Source of the DNA: a bacterium
GTDB taxonomy: Bacteria > Spirochaetota > JAHITG01
Assembly (NCBI GenBank): GCA_028711675.1
Contig: JAQTRT010000058.1
Span: forward strand, 1-13,065
Direction of reading: 5' to 3'
Length of the DNA stretch: 13,065 nt
Shown here: one piece after another, positions 1 to 8,800 of the stretch
How positions within the stretch are numbered: position 1 is the first letter of the stretch
Layout of the letters: the number at the start of each line of letters is the position of its first letter
Program-made: the position numbers and the translations under genes
Notes under the pieces: generated by a model
Told to the model about the DNA's origin: nothing
Database searches by the model: none
Seen by the model: only the letters and a program-made list of their open reading frames with translations

Positions 1-1112
1 TTGGTCTGCTCCAGCATCCGTTTCACTTTATCCGAACTCTTGAACCGCAAGGCCTGTTCCCAGAATTTGATAGCTGTCTCCAGGTCGCCTTTCAAATAAG
101 CCAGGTTGGCCTTCCTCTCATATTTCTCAAAGAAGATCAGGTTCTCCTGTTTCTCCTCATGGGTGTAAAGTCTGATCCCGATCGAAATCTGATGGTTATT
201 ATACTCGTCGATCCCGAACTTCGGGAGATACACATAATCCAGCGACCAGTACAGGTTCCAGCGGCTGAAAGGCCTTAACCCGCTCCCCAGCCCCAGGGAG
301 GGATAAAAACCGTCCTGATTATACTTGACACCTGTTCTGATGAATACCGTATCCAGCAAATTATATTCCACACCGAACGAAACGAACATTTCCCGGCCCA
401 CCTCTTCTGCGTCGTTCAGCCCGGTCGTACCGATATCCAGTTTCAGCAGAAGACCGATAGCGGGAAAATCCTTGGACAAGCCCAGGGCTATCTCGGTAGG
501 CAGTTTATCATCATTGAAATCATAGCCTACGTTCCTCAGGGCCAGGCCCAGGTTGATGACGGATGTCTTCAGGAGATACGGTGTCTGGATGCCGAGATCA
601 AAAGCCAAGGCCGGATAATTCTTTTCATAAATGTTCCTGAAAACATATTTGAATATAATACCTGCATGTAAAAAATCAAATAAAATCGTAGAAACCCCAA
701 GGCCGGCATAACCTTCCGTCATACTGACGTCCTCCTGCGCCAACCCGGCGATATCATAATGCTTGACGCTGGGATAAAAAAAGACGCCTGATGTAGCCAG
801 AAGATTCAGCACCTTGACCTTGCGGATATGGAGCGGAATGATTGATTTTGCACTGAAATAATTGATATCGGCGATCCATTTTGTGGCGATGAGATTGATA
901 TTGAACGATCTCGCAAAAACGGTCCCGGCCGGGTTCTCTTCCAGGGCATCGATGTCATTGTACAGGGCCGTATAAACACCGCCCAGGCTGTTGATCTTGG
1001 GGGAAAATTTTAAAGTAAGGAATTTAGGGCCGCTGATAGAGGTAACCGGGAAAAGCCCGGATACGGGTATCATCAGAACAAGCAGAAGGATGATGAGGGA
1101 ACGCATACGCAT
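1..1112 (-). CDS. PorV/UPF0164-like outer-membrane beta-barrel with C-terminal TPR, 3' end missing
   Basis: The frame is open from the ATG at 1112 to the window edge (370 codons, no stop), so the C-terminus is missing. A second in-frame ATG lies two codons on; the first is preferred because ACAGG lies 7 bases before it. Residues 1-22 or so (MRMRS, then a run of Leu/Ile/Val) form a signal peptide. Residues 45-63 carry the pattern GGVYTALYNDIDALEENPAG, which matches the N-terminal signature of PorV/PorQ and UPF0164 barrels (small-residue turn, TAL, Asn/Asp, NPAG at 60-63). Alternating amphipathic strands rich in Tyr and Phe follow to about residue 320. From about residue 331 the chain changes to a TPR helix pair (NLAYLKGDLETAIKFWEQAL), of the same type as the TPR gene just upstream. 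PorV is known in the type IX system as an outer-membrane carrier of secreted substrates, whereas UPF0164 proteins of spirochaetes are FadL-like barrels of other proposed roles. Sequence alone does not decide between these. It is the last visible gene of the cluster. Confidence 0.8.
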   Translation of the reverse strand, partial: MRMRSLIILLLVLMIPVSGLFPVTSISGPKFLTLKFSPKINSLGGVYTALYNDIDALEENPAGTVFARSFNINLIATKWIADINYFSAKSIIPLHIRKVKVLNLLATSGVFFYPSVKHYDIAGLAQEDVSMTEGYAGLGVSTILFDFLHAGIIFKYVFRNIYEKNYPALAFDLGIQTPYLLKTSVINLGLALRNVGYDFNDDKLPTEIALGLSKDFPAIGLLLKLDIGTTGLNDAEEVGREMFVSFGVEYNLLDTVFIRTGVKYNQDGFYPSLGLGSGLRPFSRWNLYWSLDYVYLPKFGIDEYNNHQISIGIRLYTHEEKQENLIFFEKYERKANLAYLKGDLETAIKFWEQALRFKSSDKVKRMLEQT

Positions 1113-1136
1113 ATTAATACCTGTATTAATACCTGT
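1113..1136 (-). repeat. 12-base tandem duplication at gene junction, carrying stop codon and ribosome binding site
   Basis: Read on the minus strand, ACAGGTATTAAT occurs twice back to back, followed at once by the ATG of the barrel gene. The upstream copy contains the last codons and TAA stop of the TPR gene. The downstream copy supplies ACAGG as a plausible Shine-Dalgarno sequence 7 bases before the ATG. The two copies are identical. Confidence 0.85.
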
Positions 1137-3147
1137 TGAGAATGATGGTACAGGTCCGGATATTGTTCTTGGCCTTGATATTATCCGGCTCCAGCTTCAG
1201 GACCTGTTCCCACATTCTGATGGCATTTTTCAGATCGCCGCTGTTATAATACTTCAGTCCGGTCAGATAGTAGGTCTCGATCTCCTTCTCATGGGAAAGC
1301 GTCTTCTCCCGTTTTTCCTTTATCGTATCATAGTTCAGGATATGGTTCACTTTATTGATGTTTAAAACAGCTTTTTGATGCGTGGGGTCCAGGGCCAGGA
1401 CCTTCTCCCAGCTTTTAATAGCTTCCTGGAACTTCTGGGCATTGTAATACGCCAGGCCTTCGTTATAATACTTCGAGATCATCTTCGGATCACCGGGCGT
1501 CCGTATCTCCTCCTTAGGTTTAGCCATATTGATCAGCTGGTCGATGCCCTCGTATTCGGGAAACAGCTTTTTCACGAGCTCAAACTCATTCAAGGCATAA
1601 CGCGGCAATCCCTGCTCCAGATACTTTTTCCCGTATTCGATATGTTCCTGTATGAAATACGTGAAGAGCTGGGGATTGATGAACTTGCTGCATTGAACGA
1701 TATATTCCCGCGCCACGCGGTTGAGCGGAAAGATAAAAAGGATGGATTTCCACATTTCTATGGATTTCTCATAATCCTTCTTTTTAAAAAGGTCCTTGCC
1801 GCGTTTGATCATATTATTGATCATGTTGTAAAATGGCGACCGGATATCGAGCTCCTCCTCGCGTTTCACCCACAGGGCTTTCTTGGCCAGGTCAAGGTAC
1901 TCCTGAACAAATTTGTTATCCGGTGAAAGACGGAGACATTCGGTAAGTTTGGCAATGGCCTGCTCGAAATTCCCCAGCTTGTAATTAATGATACCTTCTT
2001 CCAGCAGTTTCTGGATTATGTTGATCTCCTCCACCTTCATGCTCTCGGCCTGCTCGCGCAGCTTCTGGTCGCACTGTGCGATATGGTCCAGGGCTTCCTT
2101 GTTCATCTTGTCCAGGGTCAGGACATTGTTGAAGAACTTTTTAGCATTCTCGTAATCCTTGTTCATAAAATATTTTTTAGCCGTATCCAGGTATGCGTTC
2201 ACCTGGAGCTCAAGGTTCTTCTTTTCATCCTCTTCCGCCCTTTTCTTGATGAGCTGGGCCCTGTACTGGCCGGCCCTGGTATTGTTCGGGTCCAGCCGCA
2301 GAACCTCCTCAAAAATGGTGATGGCCGATGAATTCAAGCCTGTTTCCATGTTCGCCATGGCCTCTTTCATCAGTTTGCTGATCTGTTCGTTCTTCTCACG
2401 CTGCACTTTCAGCTTAAAAGCATCAACGATCTTATCCTCCAGGTCCGTACGGCCGGGAGCCAGCACCAGGGTTTTACGCCAGATAAAGATCGCTTCATCG
2501 TATTTTTTATCTTTGAAATACTCCTCACCGATCTGGATATATATCTTAACGCTCTCATCCCTGAAAGCATCCGGGACCTTCTTTTCATACTCTGTCTTTC
2601 TGGCCTGGATCTCCTTATCCTGGGGTGTGAGCAAGTTCACGGTGTTATATACGGCCAGACTTTTTTTAATCGAAAGAAGATCATTCCTGCCTTTGATCTC
2701 ATCCACTTCCTTCTTGAACTTATTGATGATCTCTGTCCTGAGGGTAACATCCTTTTCCAGCTCACCGCTGATCCTGGTGACATACTTTGTCGCGATCTGG
2801 TTCTCCACATCATATTCAAAGACCGTCTTGAAATTGTCCAGTGATTCAGCTATTTCCTTTTTATCGTAATTCTGCATGCCGAGAATGGTATAATAATCTA
2901 TCTTGTTCTTCTCCTCAGCCGCTTTAATGATATAATAATTAGCCAGTTTATGGTTAGGATTAAGGTTAAGAGCCTTTTCCCATTCAATGGCCGCTTCCTT
3001 GTATTTTCCCCCCTGGTAATACGACACCCCCTTATCCGCATAATAATCCGCATCCTGAGAATCTTCTGCCGCTGCTGCCAGCGGCAGAAAGAACAGAAAC
3101 AGCAGAAAGAGGCACATTCTGAATATTGATTCTTTATTATTTCGCAT
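1126..3147 (-). CDS. exported multi-TPR protein, 673 residues
   Basis: The protein starts with a clear signal peptide (residues 1-27: charged start, a Leu/Phe-rich core, then LAAAA before EDS), so it is predicted to be periplasmic or outer-membrane associated. Nearly all the rest is tetratricopeptide repeat. Units are visible at about residues 35-68, 84-117, 203-236, 260-293, 318-351, 381-414, 445-478, 503-535, 559-592 and 625-658, with a weaker one near 155-188. The consensus is YY..G..YYN.G...EAI..WEKVL.LDP.N..A. TPR arrays are protein-binding scaffolds; the partner is unknown. The ATG overlaps the end of the upstream gene by 11 bases and has no good Shine-Dalgarno sequence, so translation is probably coupled to that gene. 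The next gene begins 13 bases after the stop. No enzyme domain is seen. Confidence 0.88.
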   Translation of the reverse strand: MRNNKESIFRMCLFLLFLFFLPLAAAAEDSQDADYYADKGVSYYQGGKYKEAAIEWEKALNLNPNHKLANYYIIKAAEEKNKIDYYTILGMQNYDKKEIAESLDNFKTVFEYDVENQIATKYVTRISGELEKDVTLRTEIINKFKKEVDEIKGRNDLLSIKKSLAVYNTVNLLTPQDKEIQARKTEYEKKVPDAFRDESVKIYIQIGEEYFKDKKYDEAIFIWRKTLVLAPGRTDLEDKIVDAFKLKVQREKNEQISKLMKEAMANMETGLNSSAITIFEEVLRLDPNNTRAGQYRAQLIKKRAEEDEKKNLELQVNAYLDTAKKYFMNKDYENAKKFFNNVLTLDKMNKEALDHIAQCDQKLREQAESMKVEEINIIQKLLEEGIINYKLGNFEQAIAKLTECLRLSPDNKFVQEYLDLAKKALWVKREEELDIRSPFYNMINNMIKRGKDLFKKKDYEKSIEMWKSILFIFPLNRVAREYIVQCSKFINPQLFTYFIQEHIEYGKKYLEQGLPRYALNEFELVKKLFPEYEGIDQLINMAKPKEEIRTPGDPKMISKYYNEGLAYYNAQKFQEAIKSWEKVLALDPTHQKAVLNINKVNHILNYDTIKEKREKTLSHEKEIETYYLTGLKYYNSGDLKNAIRMWEQVLKLEPDNIKAKNNIRTCTIILNRY

Positions 3148-5683
3148 ACAGTAACCAACGCAGGGAATGGGGGATGAGATTCGGGTCAGCCTTTTTGCCC
3201 AGGGTCACGATGGAACTCTGCATTTGTCTTCCCTGAAGCGTAAAGATAATGATAAAGTCCTGTTCCGGCAGGACCAGGATATCCGGATGAAAATAACAGA
3301 ATGTTTTATCCTCTCCCTTGATCAGCCGGCCCTCTGTGATCCGGAAGACCGGAAGCCAGGGAGTTTCCGATCTTTGCTCTGAATAGTTCAGGACAGGCGA
3401 CCAGATGAATATTTTATCCTGGGGCGGGACTGAATCATTATCCGCGGTCGATGTAGTGTATATCCTGAACCTGACCCGTTTGAATTTCACTCCCCTGATT
3501 TCCACTTCTTCCGTAACGATCTGATCCGGTTTACCGATATAGTCCTCTGTCTTGGCAGAATAGATCCGCCTTGACACAATGTTCTTCTGGCCTCTGAGAT
3601 GCTCCCTGATGACCTGTTCCCGTTCTGATTCCTCCACTTTTATCCCCGGTTCGATCTTTTTCTCAACCTTCTTTTCAACCTGGACGACCGGCTTCGGCTC
3701 CTCTTTCACAACCGCGGCCTTCACGGGCTGGTTGGTTTGGACCTTCACTTCTTCCTTCTTCTTTTCTGCCTGGACGACCAGCTTCGGCTCCTCTTTCACA
3801 ACCGCGGTCTTCACGGGCTGATTGGTTTGGACCTTCACTTCTTCCTTCTTCTTTTCTGCCTGGACGACCAGCTTCGGTTCCTCTTTCACAACCGCGATCA
3901 CTGGTTCTCTTTTTGAAATATAAAAAGGATAAACAGCCATAGGGCCCCAGTTGCCCAGAGAATCAACAGCGGAAACTTTCAGATACGAAATACCTTTTTG
4001 CACTTTCAACCGGAGCCGGTTCCCCCTGCTCAGGACCTTCCTCACTTTGATAGGCTGTTCCTTGCCGTAATCTATCTGGTAAGTATATCCGGTGACGCTC
4101 TGGTAATCATCAACAGCTTTCAGATCGACCACAGCAAGCTGGTTGGTGATGAAATGTTCAAAGGGATGTGTAGGGGACGCGATCATTTCGATGAACGGAC
4201 CGGATACATCCATCTTGATCGGCCTGATGATCACTTCACTGCCGTTCCCGGCCCGGTCAAAGAACCGCACATGAAAATAATTGGTTCCTTCCACAAGCAG
4301 TCCTTTCAGGGATACAGAATTGACTTCAGGCGGCAGGTTCTGGATAACCTTATCCGGCTGGCGTCTGGTGCTCACGAGGAAACCGTATCCGCCCGTACCG
4401 GACGGGTCTGCCGGAGGCTGCCAGGAGACCGTGATATCCGACGATGAGTACCATTGTTCCTTCTGGGGCTTGGTAATAAGTGGAGGAGCGGCCGTTGTAT
4501 CCTGGCGTTTAAGCATAATAACGCTTTTATTGGCGTCGTACTCCTCCTGCCAAACAATGTATTCCACGTTCTTATATAATGAAACAAAGGGGGAATAGGA
4601 ATTATGGCTTGTCTTCACTACCAGTTCCTGGTTCCCGAGCTTATTTTCCTGATAGTAATATTTCCTGCTGTAGATCTGCGAGTACAGTTCGTCCACCATA
4701 GACCAGAATATCTTGACATAACCGTTCTCTTTGGAAAAAACCGCAGTGTGCCCGTAGCAATTCTTATTCTCTGCATTGACCTTGACGGGATAGACCTCTT
4801 TCTCCTCATCCAGGATACCTGTAAAAATGCTCCAGATGTTCTGTTCCGACTCCTGCCAGATCACGTTCCTGTTCATTTTATTTGCCACGGGAGTATACTG
4901 GACCTCTTTCTGGGGACTTACCAGTTTTTCATTCTTTAAGACCTTGGCGTCTTTTTCATTCACAATGGCAAAATAAATACTGTCACTGCTCTTGATCTCC
5001 TGTTTGATGCTGACCCGGCCCTGGTAAACGACATAAAACTTGTTCCCGCTCACAAAGATAGACGGGAAAAATATGGCGATACCGGATTTTTCCGAGTTTA
5101 GGATGGTCCCGCTGGGCTGCCAGGTGGCTCCGAAATTCAGGCTGCTCGTGTATCTCAGGAAATAATTCCCGGCCTCTTCCTCAAGATAAAAGACATAGAT
5201 CTTCTTATTCTCTTTATCATAATAGAACCGGGGTTCAAGTGAGATCGAAGGCGTAAAGGTGAGGCGGTTCGGGGGATACCAGAACTTTCCCTTTTCCTTG
5301 CCCCGCAGGACATAGATCTCTCCGTCCGGACCGGAATAGGTCACAAGCGTATCATCCTCAACGACCAGGACGTCAGGCTGAAGGTTATAGACCTCATTAT
5401 AGGAGATCAGTTCCCTGCTCCGCATGCTGTTCTCATCAGAGCCCAGGCAAATCTTCAGGCTTGTGTTATTCTTTTTTTTCTCTTTCTCCTCCCAGACAAT
5501 GGCGATCATATCCTCACTGGTCGAGAGAACAGGATTATGGGAATAGAGACCCGGCATCTGTTTGCTTATTTCAAGGGATTCTTCCCAGCCTGTAATTGAA
5601 TATAATTTATTTTGGAAGACGGGAAAAGCGCATAAAATCATGGAAATAAGTAAAAAATTTCTTATTAAGCCACAGGTCTTCAT
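3137..5683 (-). CDS. exported propeller/fibronectin-like protein with Lys/Glu/Pro repeat linker, 848 residues
   Basis: Residues 1-29 form a signal peptide (MKTC start, hydrophobic core LLISMILCAFPVF). Residues 30-395 look like a seven-bladed beta-propeller: similar strands recur near residues 62 (IVWEE), 114 (LVTYS), 165 (FYLEE), 218 (VVYQG), 274 (VIWQE), 325 (IFWSM) and 376 (IVWQE), about 52 residues apart. SLNFGATW at 181-188 resembles a BNR/Asp-box with Asn in place of Asp. Residues 398-486 are fibronectin III-like (ITVSWQPP, DPSGTGGYGF, YFHVRFFDRAGN). Residues 488-594 are a second Ig-like domain (VDLKAVDD, LKVSAVDSLGNWG). Residues 597-676 hold 30-residue repeats rich in Lys, Glu, Val and Pro, a likely extended linker. 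Residues 680-848 form a domain I do not recognise. No catalytic sialidase set is apparent, so the propeller is more likely a binding module. The start is supported by AAGAAG 7 bases upstream of the ATG. It leads a coupled operon with the TPR and barrel genes. Confidence 0.85.
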   Translation of the reverse strand: MKTCGLIRNFLLISMILCAFPVFQNKLYSITGWEESLEISKQMPGLYSHNPVLSTSEDMIAIVWEEKEKKKNNTSLKICLGSDENSMRSRELISYNEVYNLQPDVLVVEDDTLVTYSGPDGEIYVLRGKEKGKFWYPPNRLTFTPSISLEPRFYYDKENKKIYVFYLEEEAGNYFLRYTSSLNFGATWQPSGTILNSEKSGIAIFFPSIFVSGNKFYVVYQGRVSIKQEIKSSDSIYFAIVNEKDAKVLKNEKLVSPQKEVQYTPVANKMNRNVIWQESEQNIWSIFTGILDEEKEVYPVKVNAENKNCYGHTAVFSKENGYVKIFWSMVDELYSQIYSRKYYYQENKLGNQELVVKTSHNSYSPFVSLYKNVEYIVWQEEYDANKSVIMLKRQDTTAAPPLITKPQKEQWYSSSDITVSWQPPADPSGTGGYGFLVSTRRQPDKVIQNLPPEVNSVSLKGLLVEGTNYFHVRFFDRAGNGSEVIIRPIKMDVSGPFIEMIASPTHPFEHFITNQLAVVDLKAVDDYQSVTGYTYQIDYGKEQPIKVRKVLSRGNRLRLKVQKGISYLKVSAVDSLGNWGPMAVYPFYISKREPVIAVVKEEPKLVVQAEKKKEEVKVQTNQPVKTAVVKEEPKLVVQAEKKKEEVKVQTNQPVKAAVVKEEPKPVVQVEKKVEKKIEPGIKVEESEREQVIREHLRGQKNIVSRRIYSAKTEDYIGKPDQIVTEEVEIRGVKFKRVRFRIYTTSTADNDSVPPQDKIFIWSPVLNYSEQRSETPWLPVFRITEGRLIKGEDKTFCYFHPDILVLPEQDFIIIFTLQGRQMQSSIVTLGKKADPNLIPHSLRWLLYAK
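3679..3897 (-). repeat. 90-base in-frame tandem repeat, about 2.4 copies
   Basis: Copies begin at 3679, 3769 and 3859 (plus-strand coordinates), exactly 90 bases apart, the third being partial. They differ at only a few bases. They encode a 30-residue unit containing AVVKEEPKLVVQAEKKKEEV followed by KVQTNQPVKT, beginning at residues 597, 627 and 657. A degenerate extension continues as VEKKVEKK. The near identity points to recent duplication by slippage or unequal recombination. The composition suits a charged flexible or extended spacer between the Ig-like domains and the C-terminal domain. Confidence 0.9.
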
Positions 5684-5690
5684 ATTAATT

Positions 5691-5696
5691 CTTCTT
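5691..5696 (-). promoter_or_regulatory. ribosome binding site of the 848-residue protein
   Basis: AAGAAG on the minus strand, 7 bases before the ATG at 5683, supports that start. It is a moderate rather than a full Shine-Dalgarno match. Confidence 0.55.
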
Positions 5697-5762
5697 AATT
5701 ATCGGTTTTATTCAATCAAATCATTAACATTGGTAAAAACAAGATAAAACAGTAAATTTATC

Positions 5763-5774
5763 AAAATCGATTTT
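5763..5774. promoter_or_regulatory. perfect 12-base palindrome, possible operator
   Basis: AAAATCGATTTT is a perfect inverted repeat starting 6 bases downstream of the candidate -10 element, which is about where transcription would start. That position would suit a repressor site. The regulator is unknown and an AT-rich palindrome can arise by chance. Confidence 0.3.
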
Positions 5775-5779
5775 ATGGC

Positions 5780-5807
5780 AATATATTGATTATGTTCCTG
5801 ATGTCTT
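5780..5807 (-). promoter_or_regulatory. candidate sigma70-type promoter for the propeller-TPR-barrel operon
   Basis: On the minus strand AAGACA (5807-5802, four of six matches to TTGACA) is followed after 16 bases by TATATT (5785-5780, five of six matches to TATAAT). It lies about 95 bases upstream of the ATG at 5683. The region is AT-rich, so chance matches are likely; there is no independent support. Confidence 0.3.
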
Positions 5808-5858
5808 TTTTACCTTTACTGCTTTTATAACCTTTTCATCCTTGAAAACCTGTCTTTA

Positions 5859-8800
5859 TCACCATATGATTATTTTATACCTTGCTTTATCCGGTTTGAC
5901 ATACAGAATATAATACCCCGGTGCGCAGCAGCGGCCTTTATCATCCCGGCCGTCCCATTCCAGTATGATGACCTGGTCCTTGATCCCTGTCTTTTTCTGA
6001 TATGTCTTCACGATGGTACCGGTCATATCGTAGATCAAAGCTTCCACATTTCCGTTCTCTTTGAACAGATGCTGGTACACAACTTTCTCCCCGCTGCATG
6101 ATTTAATGATGTTGTTCCTGAACTTCCGGCCCTCGGAATAATGTCCCGGTTTTTCCACTACCACCCACACTGTTTCCACCCCGTCCCGGTTCCGCGCCTT
6201 GATCCTGTAATAATACCCCAGATAATAATTTAGACCATAATCGTTCACGTTGGTTCCGGTGGACCAATTCTTAATAAGCGTGAGGTTACCGATAAAATTC
6301 ACGTCATCCGCTCTTTCCACATAATATTCCGTATAACCCGGATTCCCGTATAATTCCCATAAAATCTGGACATCCTCCGCTTCGTTCAGTTCTATCAACC
6401 TTGCATGATAAGGCGGATTGGCAAAAGTATACCGGCCGGCATACCCGCTCCACTGCCCTGTATTGCTGTTTGTGCTGCTGTCCCTCATCCTCACCCTCTG
6501 GCTGTAATACGTGTTCGGTGTCAATCCGGCCAGACTGGTCTGGTTGACCGTGGTCCAGGCTCCGTTGGTATTGGTGTTCACACTGCCCATATACTGGTAC
6601 CACACAGGCGGCGAAGCATCTGACCCGGCCTGGGCTGTCCACCGGATGACGGACGATGAAAGCACCTGGACGGACAGGACTGCCGGATTGGGGTTCGGCG
6701 CATTCGTATCGATGCCGGCCATCAGGAAGAGAGATTCTTTGAATCCGATATCAAGTCCGATACCGTTAAACGGCTCAGAAAAGTAGTTCGTTCCCTGGTC
6801 CACAGCAGAGCTCAATGAAGAAGTTATGGTAAAAGAAGTGACGGTTTCAATCAGCGGATTCTGGAACTGGTTGCCGTTCCCCCATATGACATTGCCGTTC
6901 GTGGGATCATTCCTGTTGCCGTACAGGATATTATAAGCAAATATCACGTTCCCCGTTGAAACGGACCGGATGCCGTAATCGTCCCCGTTGCCGTTTGAGA
7001 GGATAATGTTGTTCAGGATGATCCCGGCTGATGTATCCGCCGCATAAATACCGTTGGAACTCACGCTTCCCACGACGGTATTATTGATAATACAGTTATT
7101 GGTACCGGCTCCCCGCAGACATATGGCTGTACCTGTATTATGATGAATGACATTCCGGTAAACGAGATTATTGTCGGAATCCAGGACCTCTACGCCGTTT
7201 CCCTGATTCCCAAAAATATAATTCGTCAACAAGGAATTATTATCGCTGCTCTCCGAATTGATATAAATCCCGTACAGAAGATTGGAAAAGATACTGTTAC
7301 ATAAAAACTCATTGCTCCAGCAGGTACCGTTGACAACGACACCATACGACTGGTTCTGGAATACTCTGTTCCTTTTCATTTTCACACCGCTGCCGCTGGA
7401 GAACAAGCATCCATCCGAGGCATTATTATAAATGGAATTATCAAACAGATAGGGTTTAAGCGTTCCGCCCATGACATATATGCCCGTAACATTATTAAAG
7501 ATCCGGTTGGACTGAATAAGTATATAGTGAGGGTCCTGAAGCTGTATGCCGTAATCCTGGTTCGCTCCCCAGATATCGTTATTCACAAAGAAATTGCTCT
7601 CAGAAGAATTGACCCAGTTGTAGATACCTCTTAAATCATTTGAATAAATATTATTCTCCCTGATCATATTCAACCGGGTGCCCGAAGTGAGGAACACTCC
7701 GTTCTGGTCGTTCATGTAAATTTCATTGGACCTTACGGTATTTCTGTCGCTCTGATTAATATAAACTCCTTCATCCTGATTAGCGCCATGGATCCTGTTA
7801 TGCAGAAGCACTGTACCCCAGACATTCCCGTTGACAAGGACGACACCATAGGAAACATTGGAATAAATGTGATTGTTAAGGATATAATTATCGACGCTTG
7901 CATTGTCCAGCAGAATTCCCCCTACGCTGTTATTATGGATACTGTTGGACTTAATGGTATTATAACCGCCTCCGTTGATGAAGATACCGGTATATTCGTT
8001 GGAAAATACTTGATTCAATGAAAGAATATTGCTGCGGGCATTATTCAAAAGCAGGAATGCATTGGAATAATTCTGAATGGCCAGATTTTTAATGAGGATT
8101 CTTCCGGTATTTGTGAGCCTGAAGGCGAAGTTGGAGAGATGGCTGCCGTTCAGGACAGGAAGCTCATTGGACAGCTTTGTAATGACCATGAATCCCGGAT
8201 TCTTATTGGAAGAAACAATTACTTTCTCCCGGTACACGCCCGGGAATACATAGGTCGTGGCTGATGAAACGCCCGGCATCATCGCGTTCGCTGCCCGCTG
8301 AATGGTGCGGAACGGCTGGCTGAAAGTTCCCGGATTGGCATCCAGGCCTGAATCATCGTCCACGTAGAAAGGCCCGGCATTGGAAGCAGGTCCGGACACA
8401 ATGACCTTCGCCTCCCGCGAATACCAGCATTCATTGGTATAGATCGTACCGGGCATATCCATGGCCGTGACATAGAAATACTGGGTCCCGGCCGAAATGC
8501 CGGAAAGAACGATATTTGTGATATTAATATTATTCACCTGTGTCACAACATCCTGATAGGTCAGGTTGCTGAACCGGGTCGGATAACTGCTCTGATATAT
8601 ATTATACTTCGCAAAATCAGCACCGCTTGTCTTGGTCCAGGTAAGGGTCACGCTGTTCCCGCCGGGAACATATCCGGTCACCCAGGTAACACGCGGCAAT
8701 GTATCCACATCCGCGCCGGCCATGATATCGAAGGGACCAAAGAGCCGGTACGGGATAAGGTCCGAAGGTGTATTGAAATTGGAGACCATTCCTGCGATCT

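Larger units (their letters stand above)
5684..5858. other. intergenic spacer between beta-helix gene and propeller operon
   Basis: This 175-base AT-rich stretch is the only real gap in the window. It contains no credible gene on either strand. It holds a candidate promoter, a 12-base palindrome and the ribosome binding site of the propeller gene. A short TTTTCA-AGGA-TGAAAA inverted repeat (5833-5848) follows the beta-helix stop but has no T-run after it, so I see no convincing intrinsic terminator. Read-through from the giant gene is possible. Confidence 0.7.

Noticed and set aside
2159..2869. A 236-codon plus-strand open frame opposite the TPR gene
   Set aside because: The Ser/Phe/Leu-rich translation is what the antisense of Lys/Glu-rich TPR codons gives. 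The minus-strand frame has a signal peptide and at least ten TPR units.
3679..3897. CRISPR-like array
   Set aside because: The 90-base units are contiguous, without spacers, and in frame within a coding sequence.
4550..5600. Active sialidase
   Set aside because: Only one degenerate Asp-box is visible and no arginine triad or Tyr/Glu pair could be recognised, so enzyme activity is not claimed.
5833..5848. Rho-independent terminator after the beta-helix gene
   Set aside because: The stem is only six mostly A-T pairs and no T-run follows in the direction of transcription.
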